This document shows positions 1 through 8,300 of a stretch of 12,763 nt of DNA, piece after piece (within the stretch, counting starts at the first letter, position 1; every line of letters starts with the position of its first letter). A program made the translations under genes and the position numbers. This stretch comes from an uncultured Bacteroidales bacterium (GTDB lineage Bacteria > Bacteroidota > Bacteroidia > Bacteroidales > Bacteroidaceae). The stretch covers positions 1 to 12,763 of the forward strand of contig CALDKD010000061.1 in assembly GCA_937898885.1 (NCBI GenBank), read 5' to 3'. The notes below the pieces were generated by a model. That model did not search any database. It saw nothing but the letters and a program-made list of their open reading frames with translations, and was not told the DNA's origin.

Positions 1-70
1 TCGGGCCTTCGACAAATAATTTCGTCACCATGCCCAAGCTCTCGCTGACCTTCGAATTCTGATCAAACAT
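1..70 (-). CDS. 5' end of an unidentified gene downstream of the HTCS regulator (partial)
   Basis: An open frame begins with ATG at 70-68 on the minus strand and runs off the left edge, giving 23 residues that start MFDQNSKVSESLGMVTKLF. It lies 26 nt after the stop codon of the HTCS gene and in the same direction, so the two may be cotranscribed. A purine-rich stretch (AAGGA, about 10 nt before the ATG) could act as a weak ribosome binding site. A GTG at 85-83 in the same frame is an alternative start. The visible N-terminus is polar and has no signal peptide or lipobox, which suggests a cytoplasmic protein. I do not recognise the family, and 23 residues are too few to assign one. It may also be a chance open frame. 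Confidence 0.4.
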   Translation of the reverse strand, partial: MFDQNSKVSESLGMVTKLFVEGP

Positions 71-96
71 CTTAGCATCTTCCTTCACAGGGTTGC

Positions 97-3000
97 TTAT
101 TGTTTTGAACTGAAGGATCTGGCTCTCTTGGCTTCAGAAGGAAGGTATCCATAAAGCTCCTTGTAGCACTTGCTGAAATAGCGTGGCGAAGAGAAGCCCA
201 CTTCGTAGCAGATTTCAGAGATTGTAAGCCCGCTTTGCATAAGCAACCGTTCAGCGTGTCGGAGCCTGACAATTTTGATGAATTCCGAAGGTGTGCTGCC
301 TGTAGCGGAAACCATACGACGATAGAGGTTGGCCCTGGACATTCCCATGGCATTGGCAATCTGCTCCACGTTCAAGTCGCTTTCGATAATGTTCTCTTCG
401 ATGAAAGCTGTGACTTTATCAACGAATTTGCGGTCCACGGAAACCACCGTCCTTTCTTCGATGCGGGCCTTCAGTTTACCGGAAGTATCGATGCCGGTTT
501 GGGAGACGAGTATGGCTATATGTTCCAGAAGAACCTTGATGTCGAAAGGCTTGGTGAAATAGTCATCAGCCCCGCAATCGCGGCTGTTCTTCTCGTTCTC
601 TTCTGTGAGTCTTGCCGTGAGCATGACGACAGGGATATTGGCCGTCGCAGGATTAGCTTTAATTTTCTGACAGAGCTCGTTGCCGTCCATATTGGGCATC
701 ATCACATCTGAAATTACGATGTCAGGACGAATGATTTCCATTTTTTCCAGCGCAGCCAGTCCGTCTGTTGCCGTGATTACATTGTAATCGGAGGAGAGGA
801 TGCCAGAAAGATAATCCAGGAAGTCGTTGCTGTCATCGACAAGCAGCAGGTTGATTCTTTTCGCAACAGGTTGGCTTGTGTCTGCAGGGGTTTCTTTTTG
901 GAACAAAGAACATTTCACGAATCCTTCTCCAGAGGCGATGCATTCTTTTGCGGGAATGACCACTGTAAATGTAGCACCGCCTCCGGAGGTATCTGATACC
1001 TCCACCCGTCCTTCGTGCATTCTGACATATTCTTGGACGATGTTGAGCCCGATTCCACTACCACCCTTGTTCGCGGAGCCTTCACCTTGCCAGAAGCGGT
1101 CAAAGAGATGCGGTTTTTCATTGTCGGGGATACCTTTGCCGTTATCGGATACTATGATGATGGCATCGTTTCCACTCAGGGTGAGGTCTACATTTACCCT
1201 TCCGCCAGTATTTGTATATTTGATGGCGTTGCTCAAGAGATTGGTCACCACCTTTGACATTTTGTCTTCGTCATAGAGCATCTCGATATGATCTTTTGAG
1301 GTGCGGAATGTCAGTGTAATGCCGTTTTCCTTCAAAGTAAGGAATTGTCCCACAGAAGAACGGACCGTGTCCACGAGGTCTGCCCGCGAAAAATGGACGC
1401 TTTGGGCATTCATCATCAGACTTCTGAGGTCCAGCATCTGGTTCACCATATCCAATAGTTTGCGAGCATTCCTTTCTGCGATGTTAAGATTGCCCTTGAT
1501 CTGAGGGTCCTGTTCCTTTTTTATCGCGTCTGATAATGGTGAGAGTATGAGGGCGAGGGGGGTGCGGAGCTCGTGGCTGATATTGATAAAGAAGATTTGC
1601 TTCATTTCGGAAATGGCCTTTTCTTCCCTTTCCTTCCTTCGAGTCATGGCTATCTGGTATAGAATGGATAAAATAACGAATAGTAACAGGAAATAAAGGA
1701 GAATGGCCGGGGTGCTTCTGTACCATGGTGGACGGACGGTGATGTCCAGGCTGCTCACGGGACCGGAAGCATTGCCTTCAGCATCGGCGATGGCGACGTT
1801 AAGTTTCATCCTTCCGGATTTGGCATTTGCAAACTGAACAGCGGGCATGCCGTCCGGTGTGGGGGTCCATTGGATCCCGTCAGTACTGAAGATGAACCTC
1901 GGCTGGCCTGGTTTTCCAATGGCGGAAGAAGCCAGGTTGATTATGAAGGAGCGCTGTTTCCATGAGAGGGTCATATGGGGCGTTACATTTTCCTCTCCTT
2001 CAGGAAGGATGATACCACTGAAAATGACATAGGTTGAGTCCTTGTTCTGGATGATGTTCTCGGGGACGATTCTGACGAACCCCCGTTGGTTGCCGGCCAG
2101 GATGTCGCCGTTCCGGAGGCTGACCATTGAATGCTTGTTGAAGAGGACATCCGGAAGACCTTCGTTCGTTCCGTAGGAAGTAGCGAAGAATTCCCAGCCG
2201 TCGTCTTTGGAATTAACCTGAATGCGTGTGAGCAGATTGTTGGAGCATACCCAAAGGCCACAGAGTGAGTCTTCCACCACTGAAATAGTGTTGAGATTAG
2301 TGGAGTTTCCGCGGATGTCTACAGAATAGGTCTTTTCGGAAGATATGTCATAGGCGTGGATACCCTTGTTGGAAGCAATCCACAAAAGGCCTCTGGAGTC
2401 AATGAAGATATCTCTGACATGCAGTTTCGCAAGCCGTTCATCTCCAATTGCTTTGATGATCTTGGTCTCGGGATTGAACACATTGACACCCTTGGCATGG
2501 CCAATGTAAAGGAGTCCGTTTTCGGAGAAGCAGAGCGAACTGATGTGGTCTTCCTTCAGAGGGCTGTTATCATGGTTATAGATTTCAGATTCGCCGCTGG
2601 CGAAATCTATTATCTGTAGACCCGCCCCAAGGGTGCCGATATATAATTTTCCGTCCTTGGAACATTTGACGTCCCAGATGTCATTGCTTGCCAGCTTGCT
2701 TGTAGCCGTTTGGTAAGAGGTCCACTTGCCGTTGCAGAAATTTGTGAGACCTCCGCGGAAGGACCCGAACCAGAGGGAGCCGTCAGGGGAAAGGGTACTG
2801 CTGACCATGAGATCGGAAAGCAGTTTGTTTTGAGCCGTCCGGATATTGGTGTGCTCCCCGGTTTCCGGATCGTAGCGTATGATTCCATTGCAGTCAGTGC
2901 CGCACCAGATGATTCCTGAGTTGTCTTCAAGGATTGTGGTGATGTCTTCAAGAGGTGTTTGGGTGAATGTGTTCTTTCCGTCATAGATGAAACTCAGCCC

Positions 3001-3954
3001 GCTCTTGTAGGTGCCAACCCACATTACGCCGCAATTGTCGCCGTACAGGCATTGGATGCATTCATCCAGGAAGGGTGGGTCCGATGAATAGTCGCGATCC
3101 AATATGTCAGCAGGGTCTTCTCCGGGGGTATAAACCAACAAACCATCGTGGTCAGTGGCAATCCAGACGCGTCCCAAAGCATCGGCCTCCACATCTTTAA
3201 TCAACAGACTGTGCGATTTCCATTCGTCGGAGATGGTATTGTGCGTCCAGGATACGCCACCAGTGTAGATGATTTCCATTCCGGCGGAATCTTTAAAAAG
3301 TCGATAGCTGCGGTCCAAGGGGTCGGATGCCGGAGTGATATCGGACTCCACCGATGTGGTTTTCATGGTTGACGGGTCAATTCGGATGATTCGTCCATTG
3401 GAGCAGCAGAGGGTGATCTCATCCTTAGAGATTGACAGGTCGGTAGCCTTGATGTTTGCGGGCTTGCCTTCAATAATCTGAGAACTGGTCTTGCCCGAGC
3501 GGAGGTCCACTTTGTATAAGGTTATGCCATGAACAGCCCAGATATCGCCTTGAGCATCGACGTTCATGATCTCGACTTTCTCCGTGATTCCGTGGCTTGC
3601 CAGCCATGGAGAAGAGTCCTGGACCACACGCTCGTCGGAAAGGTTCATATAAGAGTATCCAAAAGTAGTATGAATCCAAAGCCGTCCTGCCGAATCTTCG
3701 AAGATATCATTGATGGAATTGTCAGGAATAGAATCCGGCCCTTCAAAAAAATGTTTGAAACGGAAACCGTCATAGCGATTCAACCCTACGTGGGTGCCTA
3801 TCCACAGAAATCCCCTGGAGTCCTTGAATACTACGTATATGCTATTGTCAGAGAGGCCGTTGTTTATGGTCAAATGGCGGAATTCTGCACCGTTCAGGGA
3901 CGTACAGAGCAACAGAAACAATATGGCAACAAGGCTTGATAATAGGCGTCTCAC
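97..3954 (-). CDS. Hybrid two-component system (HTCS) sensor/regulator of the PUL
   Basis: This is a complete 1285-aa one-protein phosphorelay that senses a glycan fragment in the periplasm and controls transcription. Residues 1-23 form a signal peptide. Residues about 25-640 hold repeated propeller (Reg_prop) blades of the form G-x-LW-IGT-x-x-GL, for example near 48-62, 261-275, 308-322, 347-361, 392-405 and 522-535. A Y_Y_Y-like beta domain follows at about 645-742, ending in the typical RPPWYRS, and one membrane helix lies at about 749-770. The HisKA motif ISHELRTPL carries the phospho-acceptor His794. The ATPase domain has an N box from Asn905, DNGKG at 937-941 and GGSGIGL at 964-970. The receiver has the acidic pair Asp1040/Asp1041, phospho-acceptor Asp1083 and Lys1135. 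An AraC-type HTH domain spans about 1180-1279. All key residues are present, so it should be active. The start is GTG at 3954-3952: an in-frame TGA lies two codons upstream, and this start gives a proper signal peptide. It is transcribed divergently from the phosphatase-susCD-GH3 genes, its probable targets. Confidence 0.96.
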   Translation of the reverse strand: MRRLLSSLVAILFLLLCTSLNGAEFRHLTINNGLSDNSIYVVFKDSRGFLWIGTHVGLNRYDGFRFKHFFEGPDSIPDNSINDIFEDSAGRLWIHTTFGYSYMNLSDERVVQDSSPWLASHGITEKVEIMNVDAQGDIWAVHGITLYKVDLRSGKTSSQIIEGKPANIKATDLSISKDEITLCCSNGRIIRIDPSTMKTTSVESDITPASDPLDRSYRLFKDSAGMEIIYTGGVSWTHNTISDEWKSHSLLIKDVEADALGRVWIATDHDGLLVYTPGEDPADILDRDYSSDPPFLDECIQCLYGDNCGVMWVGTYKSGLSFIYDGKNTFTQTPLEDITTILEDNSGIIWCGTDCNGIIRYDPETGEHTNIRTAQNKLLSDLMVSSTLSPDGSLWFGSFRGGLTNFCNGKWTSYQTATSKLASNDIWDVKCSKDGKLYIGTLGAGLQIIDFASGESEIYNHDNSPLKEDHISSLCFSENGLLYIGHAKGVNVFNPETKIIKAIGDERLAKLHVRDIFIDSRGLLWIASNKGIHAYDISSEKTYSVDIRGNSTNLNTISVVEDSLCGLWVCSNNLLTRIQVNSKDDGWEFFATSYGTNEGLPDVLFNKHSMVSLRNGDILAGNQRGFVRIVPENIIQNKDSTYVIFSGIILPEGEENVTPHMTLSWKQRSFIINLASSAIGKPGQPRFIFSTDGIQWTPTPDGMPAVQFANAKSGRMKLNVAIADAEGNASGPVSSLDITVRPPWYRSTPAILLYFLLLFVILSILYQIAMTRRKEREEKAISEMKQIFFINISHELRTPLALILSPLSDAIKKEQDPQIKGNLNIAERNARKLLDMVNQMLDLRSLMMNAQSVHFSRADLVDTVRSSVGQFLTLKENGITLTFRTSKDHIEMLYDEDKMSKVVTNLLSNAIKYTNTGGRVNVDLTLSGNDAIIIVSDNGKGIPDNEKPHLFDRFWQGEGSANKGGSGIGLNIVQEYVRMHEGRVEVSDTSGGGATFTVVIPAKECIASGEGFVKCSLFQKETPADTSQPVAKRINLLLVDDSNDFLDYLSGILSSDYNVITATDGLAALEKMEIIRPDIVISDVMMPNMDGNELCQKIKANPATANIPVVMLTARLTEENEKNSRDCGADDYFTKPFDIKVLLEHIAILVSQTGIDTSGKLKARIEERTVVSVDRKFVDKVTAFIEENIIESDLNVEQIANAMGMSRANLYRRMVSATGSTPSEFIKIVRLRHAERLLMQSGLTISEICYEVGFSSPRYFSKCYKELYGYLPSEAKRARSFSSKQ

Positions 3955-3958
3955 GGCT

Positions 3959-3966
3959 CAAATATA
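3959..3966 (-). promoter_or_regulatory. Candidate -7 box (TATATTTG) for the HTCS gene
   Basis: On the minus strand this octamer matches the Bacteroidota -7 consensus TAnnTTTG. Only 4 nt (AGCC) lie between it and the GTG start codon, so transcription would begin at or next to the start codon and the mRNA would be leaderless or nearly so. I see no -33 element at the usual spacing. The call rests on the motif and on its position mirroring the box on the other strand. Confidence 0.4.
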
Positions 3967-3996
3967 AGAAAATGAAACGTAGTTGTCACGAGATTG

Positions 3997-4017
3997 CAAC
4001 GATTTTTACCATCGTTG
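3997..4017. repeat. Perfect inverted repeat, candidate operator
   Basis: CAACGAT (3997-4003) and ATCGTTG (4011-4017) are exact reverse complements with a 7-nt spacer. Centre-to-centre distance is 14 bp. The repeat lies inside the divergent control region and upstream of both candidate promoters, so a transcribed hairpin is unlikely and a protein-binding site is the better reading. The binding protein would most simply be the adjacent HTCS regulator. Confidence 0.5.
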
Positions 4018-4030
4018 GTAATAGCGTTGG
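4013..4030 (+). repeat. Direct repeat CGTTGG-N6-CGTTGG, candidate activator half-sites
   Basis: CGTTGG occurs at 4013-4018 and again at 4025-4030, a period of 12 bp. The first copy is also the right arm of the inverted repeat. The pair lies just upstream of the -7-like box of the phosphatase gene. AraC-type regulators usually bind directly repeated half-sites close to or overlapping the promoter, so the arrangement is suggestive, but the motif is short. Confidence 0.4.
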
Positions 4031-4031
4031 A

Positions 4032-4039
4032 TAATTTTG
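4032..4039 (+). promoter_or_regulatory. Candidate -7 box (TAATTTTG) for the phosphatase-susCD operon
   Basis: This octamer matches the Bacteroidota -7 consensus TAnnTTTG and ends 4 nt (CAAT) before the ATG at 4044. The expected start of transcription would fall at about 4043-4046, so the transcript would have essentially no leader. The same TAA closes the reading frame upstream of the ATG, so the coding region cannot extend further back. No -33 TTTG lies at the usual distance; the nearest TTG (4015-4017) is only 14 nt upstream. Confidence 0.45.
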
Positions 4040-4043
4040 CAAT

Positions 4044-5330
4044 ATGCAAAAGAAGAAAATTTTTTTGATTGTACTCCTGCTTTTCCCGTTCTTGTTTGTA
4101 TGGGGACGAGGAGAAGATGTCCGCGAAGAGGTTCTTGCGAATCCGCTCAGGTCATACGGCAACGATTTTCCGTATCCTGCTGAAACCTACAGGCTAACCC
4201 CTTCTCCAAAAGGGTATAAACCGTTCTACATCAGTCATTACGGCCGTCATGGGTCTCGTTACTACTGGGAGACATCTTTGTATAAGCGTATGGATTCGCT
4301 ACTGACAGATGCACATACCAAAGGGATTCTCACGAACGCGGGCGAAACATTCTACCAGCAGTTCTCTTCTATCCTGCCGGAACTGACCGTCGGAGTTACG
4401 GAACTGACCCCTTTGGGATATGAGCAGCATGTGCGTATCGCAAGGACGATGTACGATTCTTTCCCTGAGGTTTTCAAGAACGGCGGACATGTAGAGGCGT
4501 TTTCCTCCCTTGAGGACCGCTGCATCGTCAGCATGGCAGCCTTCTGTCAGTCTTTGGCCGGACGGAACGGCAAGCTGGACATTTTCCAAAGAGCCTCCAA
4601 GGAGACACTTGGTGCCGTCGTTCCGGACTCGATTGATAATCCACGGCGCTGGACCTGCGATCCCGAGCCTTTTCCCGAGCTGGGTGAACTTTCCGTTGCC
4701 ACCAGTTCTGCTGCCAGAACAAAGCCGTTCGTGAAGATGTTCTTCAAAGAAGCGTCGCTGGGTGAAAGAGAGGCGGAGAAAATTCAATCTATGCTTATGA
4801 CCTTCTATACATCTCTTCCCAGTATCGGATATGAGGGGATTATGGGAGAACCATATTCTCCTGATGAACTGTACAGCCAATGGGAATTGGCTAATGCCGG
4901 CTCTTACCGTTATTACTGGTCCAAACGTATGATAGCGGTTCCTATTGTGGAGGATATCCTGGATAGGGCGGAGGCCGTAATTTCCGGCAAGAACTCTGAA
5001 ATTGCCGACTTACGTTTCGGACACGATTCCTATCTCGGTCCGCTCAACATCCTGCTGGGTATGGACGGTTCTCTGACGGTTCCTGACAACCCTGACGATT
5101 TCAAGTATGTGTACCAGAACTACAACACCTGCATGGCTGGAAATATCCAGTTCATCTTCTATAAGAGCAAGAAACCTGGAAACGAAGTCCTTGTCAAGGC
5201 CCTCCTGTGCGGTCGGGAAGTGACGCTTCCTCTGCCCGGAGACCTTTATCCTTATTATAGATGGAGCGACTTCCAGAAGTTCTATCGGGAACTGTGTGAC
5301 AGAGCCAGAATAACAAATAATACAATCTAA
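4044..5330 (+). CDS. Secreted histidine-type phosphatase (histidine acid phosphatase / phytase-like)
   Basis: A 428-aa histidine phosphatase of branch 2, which hydrolyses phosphomonoesters through a phosphohistidine intermediate. Residues about 1-21 form a signal peptide without a lipobox cysteine, so the protein is probably periplasmic or released, possibly in outer-membrane vesicles. The active-site motif RHGSR lies at 68-72 with His69 as the nucleophile; it lacks the proline of the textbook RHGxRxP form. The family signature LTPLGYEQHV is at 121-130, SSLEDRCIVS at 154-163, and the proton-donor motif GHDSYLG at 326-332 (His327, Asp328). This HD form is that of acid phosphatases and phytases; multiple inositol polyphosphate phosphatases usually carry HAE there. 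The real substrate cannot be read from the sequence: phytate, sugar phosphates or a phosphorylated glycan are all possible. It is the first gene of the plus-strand series, divergent from the HTCS and 33 nt before susC, so it is probably co-induced with glycan uptake. The ATG is the first in-frame start after a TAA at 4032-4034. Confidence 0.92.
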   Translation: MQKKKIFLIVLLLFPFLFVWGRGEDVREEVLANPLRSYGNDFPYPAETYRLTPSPKGYKPFYISHYGRHGSRYYWETSLYKRMDSLLTDAHTKGILTNAGETFYQQFSSILPELTVGVTELTPLGYEQHVRIARTMYDSFPEVFKNGGHVEAFSSLEDRCIVSMAAFCQSLAGRNGKLDIFQRASKETLGAVVPDSIDNPRRWTCDPEPFPELGELSVATSSAARTKPFVKMFFKEASLGEREAEKIQSMLMTFYTSLPSIGYEGIMGEPYSPDELYSQWELANAGSYRYYWSKRMIAVPIVEDILDRAEAVISGKNSEIADLRFGHDSYLGPLNILLGMDGSLTVPDNPDDFKYVYQNYNTCMAGNIQFIFYKSKKPGNEVLVKALLCGREVTLPLPGDLYPYYRWSDFQKFYRELCDRARITNNTI

Positions 5331-5363
5331 TCAATCAATCAAACAAAAAAAACAAAACAACTT
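5331..5363 (+). promoter_or_regulatory. A-rich translation leader of susC with TCAA tandem repeat
   Basis: The 33-nt gap after the phosphatase stop starts with three tandem TCAA units (5331-5342) and continues as an almost pure A/C stretch to the ATG at 5364. There is no Shine-Dalgarno sequence and no TAnnTTTG box. Such unstructured A-rich leaders are typical of strongly translated Bacteroidota genes and here mark 5364 as the start. The missing promoter supports cotranscription with the phosphatase. Confidence 0.5.
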
Positions 5364-8300
5364 ATGAGACTATTATCAAAAACTGTTTTGATGAGATTCT
5401 GCGTTTCGTTGGCATTTATCTTCGGCGCAATTCTCAGTTCATCAGCCCAAGGTCAGTCCCTGAGCGTAAGTGGCCGTATTGTCGATGAGACAAACCAGCC
5501 CGTGATTGGAGCCGGCGTCCTTGAAAAAGGATCGAACAATGGTACGGTTTCCGATCTTGACGGCCAATTCACTATTATGACGAAAGCTGATGCGGTTTTG
5601 GTGATTTCTTCCCTCGGCTATGATTCAAAGGAAGTGGCCGTGAACGGGAACAGTGTCATCAACGTCGTGCTCAACAGCAGCTCGGACTTCCTCGAGGATG
5701 TCGTCGTCGTCGGCTACGGCGTCCAGAAAAAGAAACTGATCACCGGTTCGACCATCCAGGTCAAGGGTGACGACATCGCGAAACTCAACAGCACAAGCGC
5801 GCTCGGAGCACTGCAGTCTTCGACGCCCGGCGTGAACATCATCGCCAATACCGGCCAGCCCGGTGACGGATTCAATGTCAACATCCGCGGTATGGGCACC
5901 ATCGGCTCTTACAAACCTCTCTATGTCATCGACGGCGTGGCCGGCGGCGACATCAGCACCCTCAACCCTTCCGACATCGAGAGCATCGACATCCTGAAGG
6001 ATGCGGCTTCGGCTGCCATCTATGGTGCCCGGGCCGCGAACGGCGTCATCCTGGTGACCACCAAGCAGGGCAAGGAAGGCAATATCCAGATCAGCTACGA
6101 CGGCTATGTCGGTTGGCAGAACGCCCCCATCATTCCGCAGGTGCTGAACGCAAAGCAGTATATCGAGGTGATCAATACCGCCGAGAAGAACAACCGGCTC
6201 ACCCCCACTGATTTCTCGGCCGTTCTCAGCCCCGAACTGTACAAGAGCATCATGGACGGTTCCTTCACCGGCACCAACTGGATCCGGGAGTTCCACAATG
6301 ACAATGCGCCCGTTTCCAATCACGCCGTCAATCTCACTGGCGGTACCGACAGGTCCAAGTTCTCGATGGGTGTCAGCTTCACCGACCAGGAAGGTATCTT
6401 CGGCAAGCCGGCGGCCTCCAACTTCAAGCGCGCGACGGTCCGCCTGAACTCCGACCACGTGGTTCTCAGGAAGAACGACCTCGACATCATCACCGTCGGC
6501 GAAAACGTCAGTTTCTCCTACAGTGAGAAGAGCGGTATCAACCTCAGCAACCAGTACTCCAACAATATGTTCGACGCGCTGACCGCGAACCCGCTCGCCC
6601 CCATGCGGAGGGCTGACGGCGAGTACACGAACGCTGACGACTACACGGCTTTCGGTATTTTCAAGTTCGACGGCGACGCCAAGAACCCGCTGTATGTGAT
6701 CTCGAAAACGAGCCAGGGCAACAACTGGAGAAGCAACTACGGACTGAACATGTCCGTCAACGTACGCATCCAGCCCATCAAGGACCTCATCGTCAGAAGC
6801 CAGTTCAATTATATGGCCAGTGCCAACAGCAGGCGCTCCTATGACATGACCTATCAGGCCAACTCCACCTCTTTCCTCGATGTGGACAAGGTGTCCCAGG
6901 AGGCCGGCCTCGGATGGAACTGGTCCTGGGAGAATACGGCTGCGTACAAGTTCCATTTCGGCGATCACAACTTCGACGCGATGGCCGGTATGTCCATCGA
7001 ACACTCCGGCTACGGCGAGACCGTCGGTGCCGGCAGGGAAGGCGGCAAATGGGTCGATGATCCCGTCCACGCCTATGTCAGCAACATGACGGGCCTCATC
7101 ACGGAAAGCAAGATCAAGGGTTCCCCCTGGAGTGACAGCGGTCTGCTTTCGTACTTCGGACGTATCAACTATGACTACGCCGAGAAGTATATGCTGTCCC
7201 TCATCCTCCGCCGTGACGGCTCCTCCAATTTCGCTCCCGGTCACCGCTGGGGCACGTTCCCCTCTGTTTCCGCCGGTTGGGTGGTGACCAACGAGCCTTG
7301 GATGGCAGGGTTCCGCAACACCCTCAGTTTCCTGAAGCTCCGCGGAAGCTGGGGCCAGAACGGTAACTGCGCGATTGACAACTTCCAGTATCTCGCCACC
7401 GTCCAGGTCGGCCCGAACGACGGCCGATACGGTTTCTCCAACGGCATTACCGACCAGCTCAGCAATGGTTCCTATGCCGACAAACTTGCCAATCCCAATG
7501 TTACCTGGGAAACCTCGCAGCAGCTTGACTTCGGTCTGGACGCCCGCTTCTTCGCCAGCCGCCTGGGTCTGACCTTCGACTGGTACCAGAAGGATACCAA
7601 GAACTGGCTGGTGAATGCCCCTATCATGGGCCACTATGGCGCCGACGCCCCGTATATCAATGGCGGTGACGTGCGCAACACCGGTGTCGAACTGGCCCTT
7701 ACCTGGAACGACCAGGTGAACAAGGATTTCTACTACAGCATCGGCGTGAACGGCGCCTACAACAAGAACATCGTCACCCGTATCGCCAACGGCGAGGGCG
7801 TCATCCACGGACAGGCCGTCGTCGAGCAGGCCTCCGAACTATATCGTGCCGAGGTGGGCTATCCGATCGGCTACTTCCATACCTATGTCACGGACGGCGT
7901 GTTCCAGACACAGCAGGAACTCGACGCCTGGCTGGCGGCCGGCAAGCCGACCATCAGCGACAATCCCCAGCCCGGCGATCTCAAGGTCCTCGACCTCAAC
8001 GGCGACGGTGTCCTGAATCAGGACGATGACAAGACGATGACCGGCGATCCCAACCCTCATTTCACGGCCGGCCTCAACATCTCCGTCAACTACAAGGGCT
8101 TTGATTTCGGCGTCAGCGGATATGGCATGTTCGGCCACCAGATCTTCCGTGCCTGGAGACAGTACGGCCACAGACCGTATCAGAACTATACCACGGAAGT
8201 GTTTGACTACTGGCACGGCGAGGGCACGTCTAACAAGCTACCCATCCTGTATTCCAGCAACAGCAAAGGCCTCAACACCGACATGTTCATCGAGAACGGC

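Larger units (their letters stand above)
3955..4043. promoter_or_regulatory. Divergent control region between the HTCS gene and the phosphatase gene
   Basis: These 89 nt separate the two divergent start codons and must hold the promoters for both directions. The region has a perfect inverted repeat (CAACGAT 3997-4003, ATCGTTG 4011-4017), a second CGTTGG copy 12 bp after the first (4013-4018 and 4025-4030), and outer inverted heptamers ATTGCAA 3993-3999 and TTGCAAT 4037-4043. A -7-like box lies next to each start codon. No good -33 TTTG element sits at about 19-21 nt from either box, as expected for promoters that need an activator. I infer that the AraC-type domain of the HTCS binds here. Confidence 0.7.

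Noticed and set aside
5625..7808. 727-codon open frame on the minus strand inside susC
   Set aside because: Its codons are exact reverse complements of the susC codons in register, so the mostly C third positions of susC become G first positions and stop codons are avoided. The product is rich in V, D, G, A and E with no domain I can recognise. It is a shadow of codon bias.
7992..8060. EF-hand-like DLNGDGVLNQDDD loop in SusC as a sign of unusual calcium binding
   Set aside because: This loop is common in SusC-family transporters and is not special to this protein.
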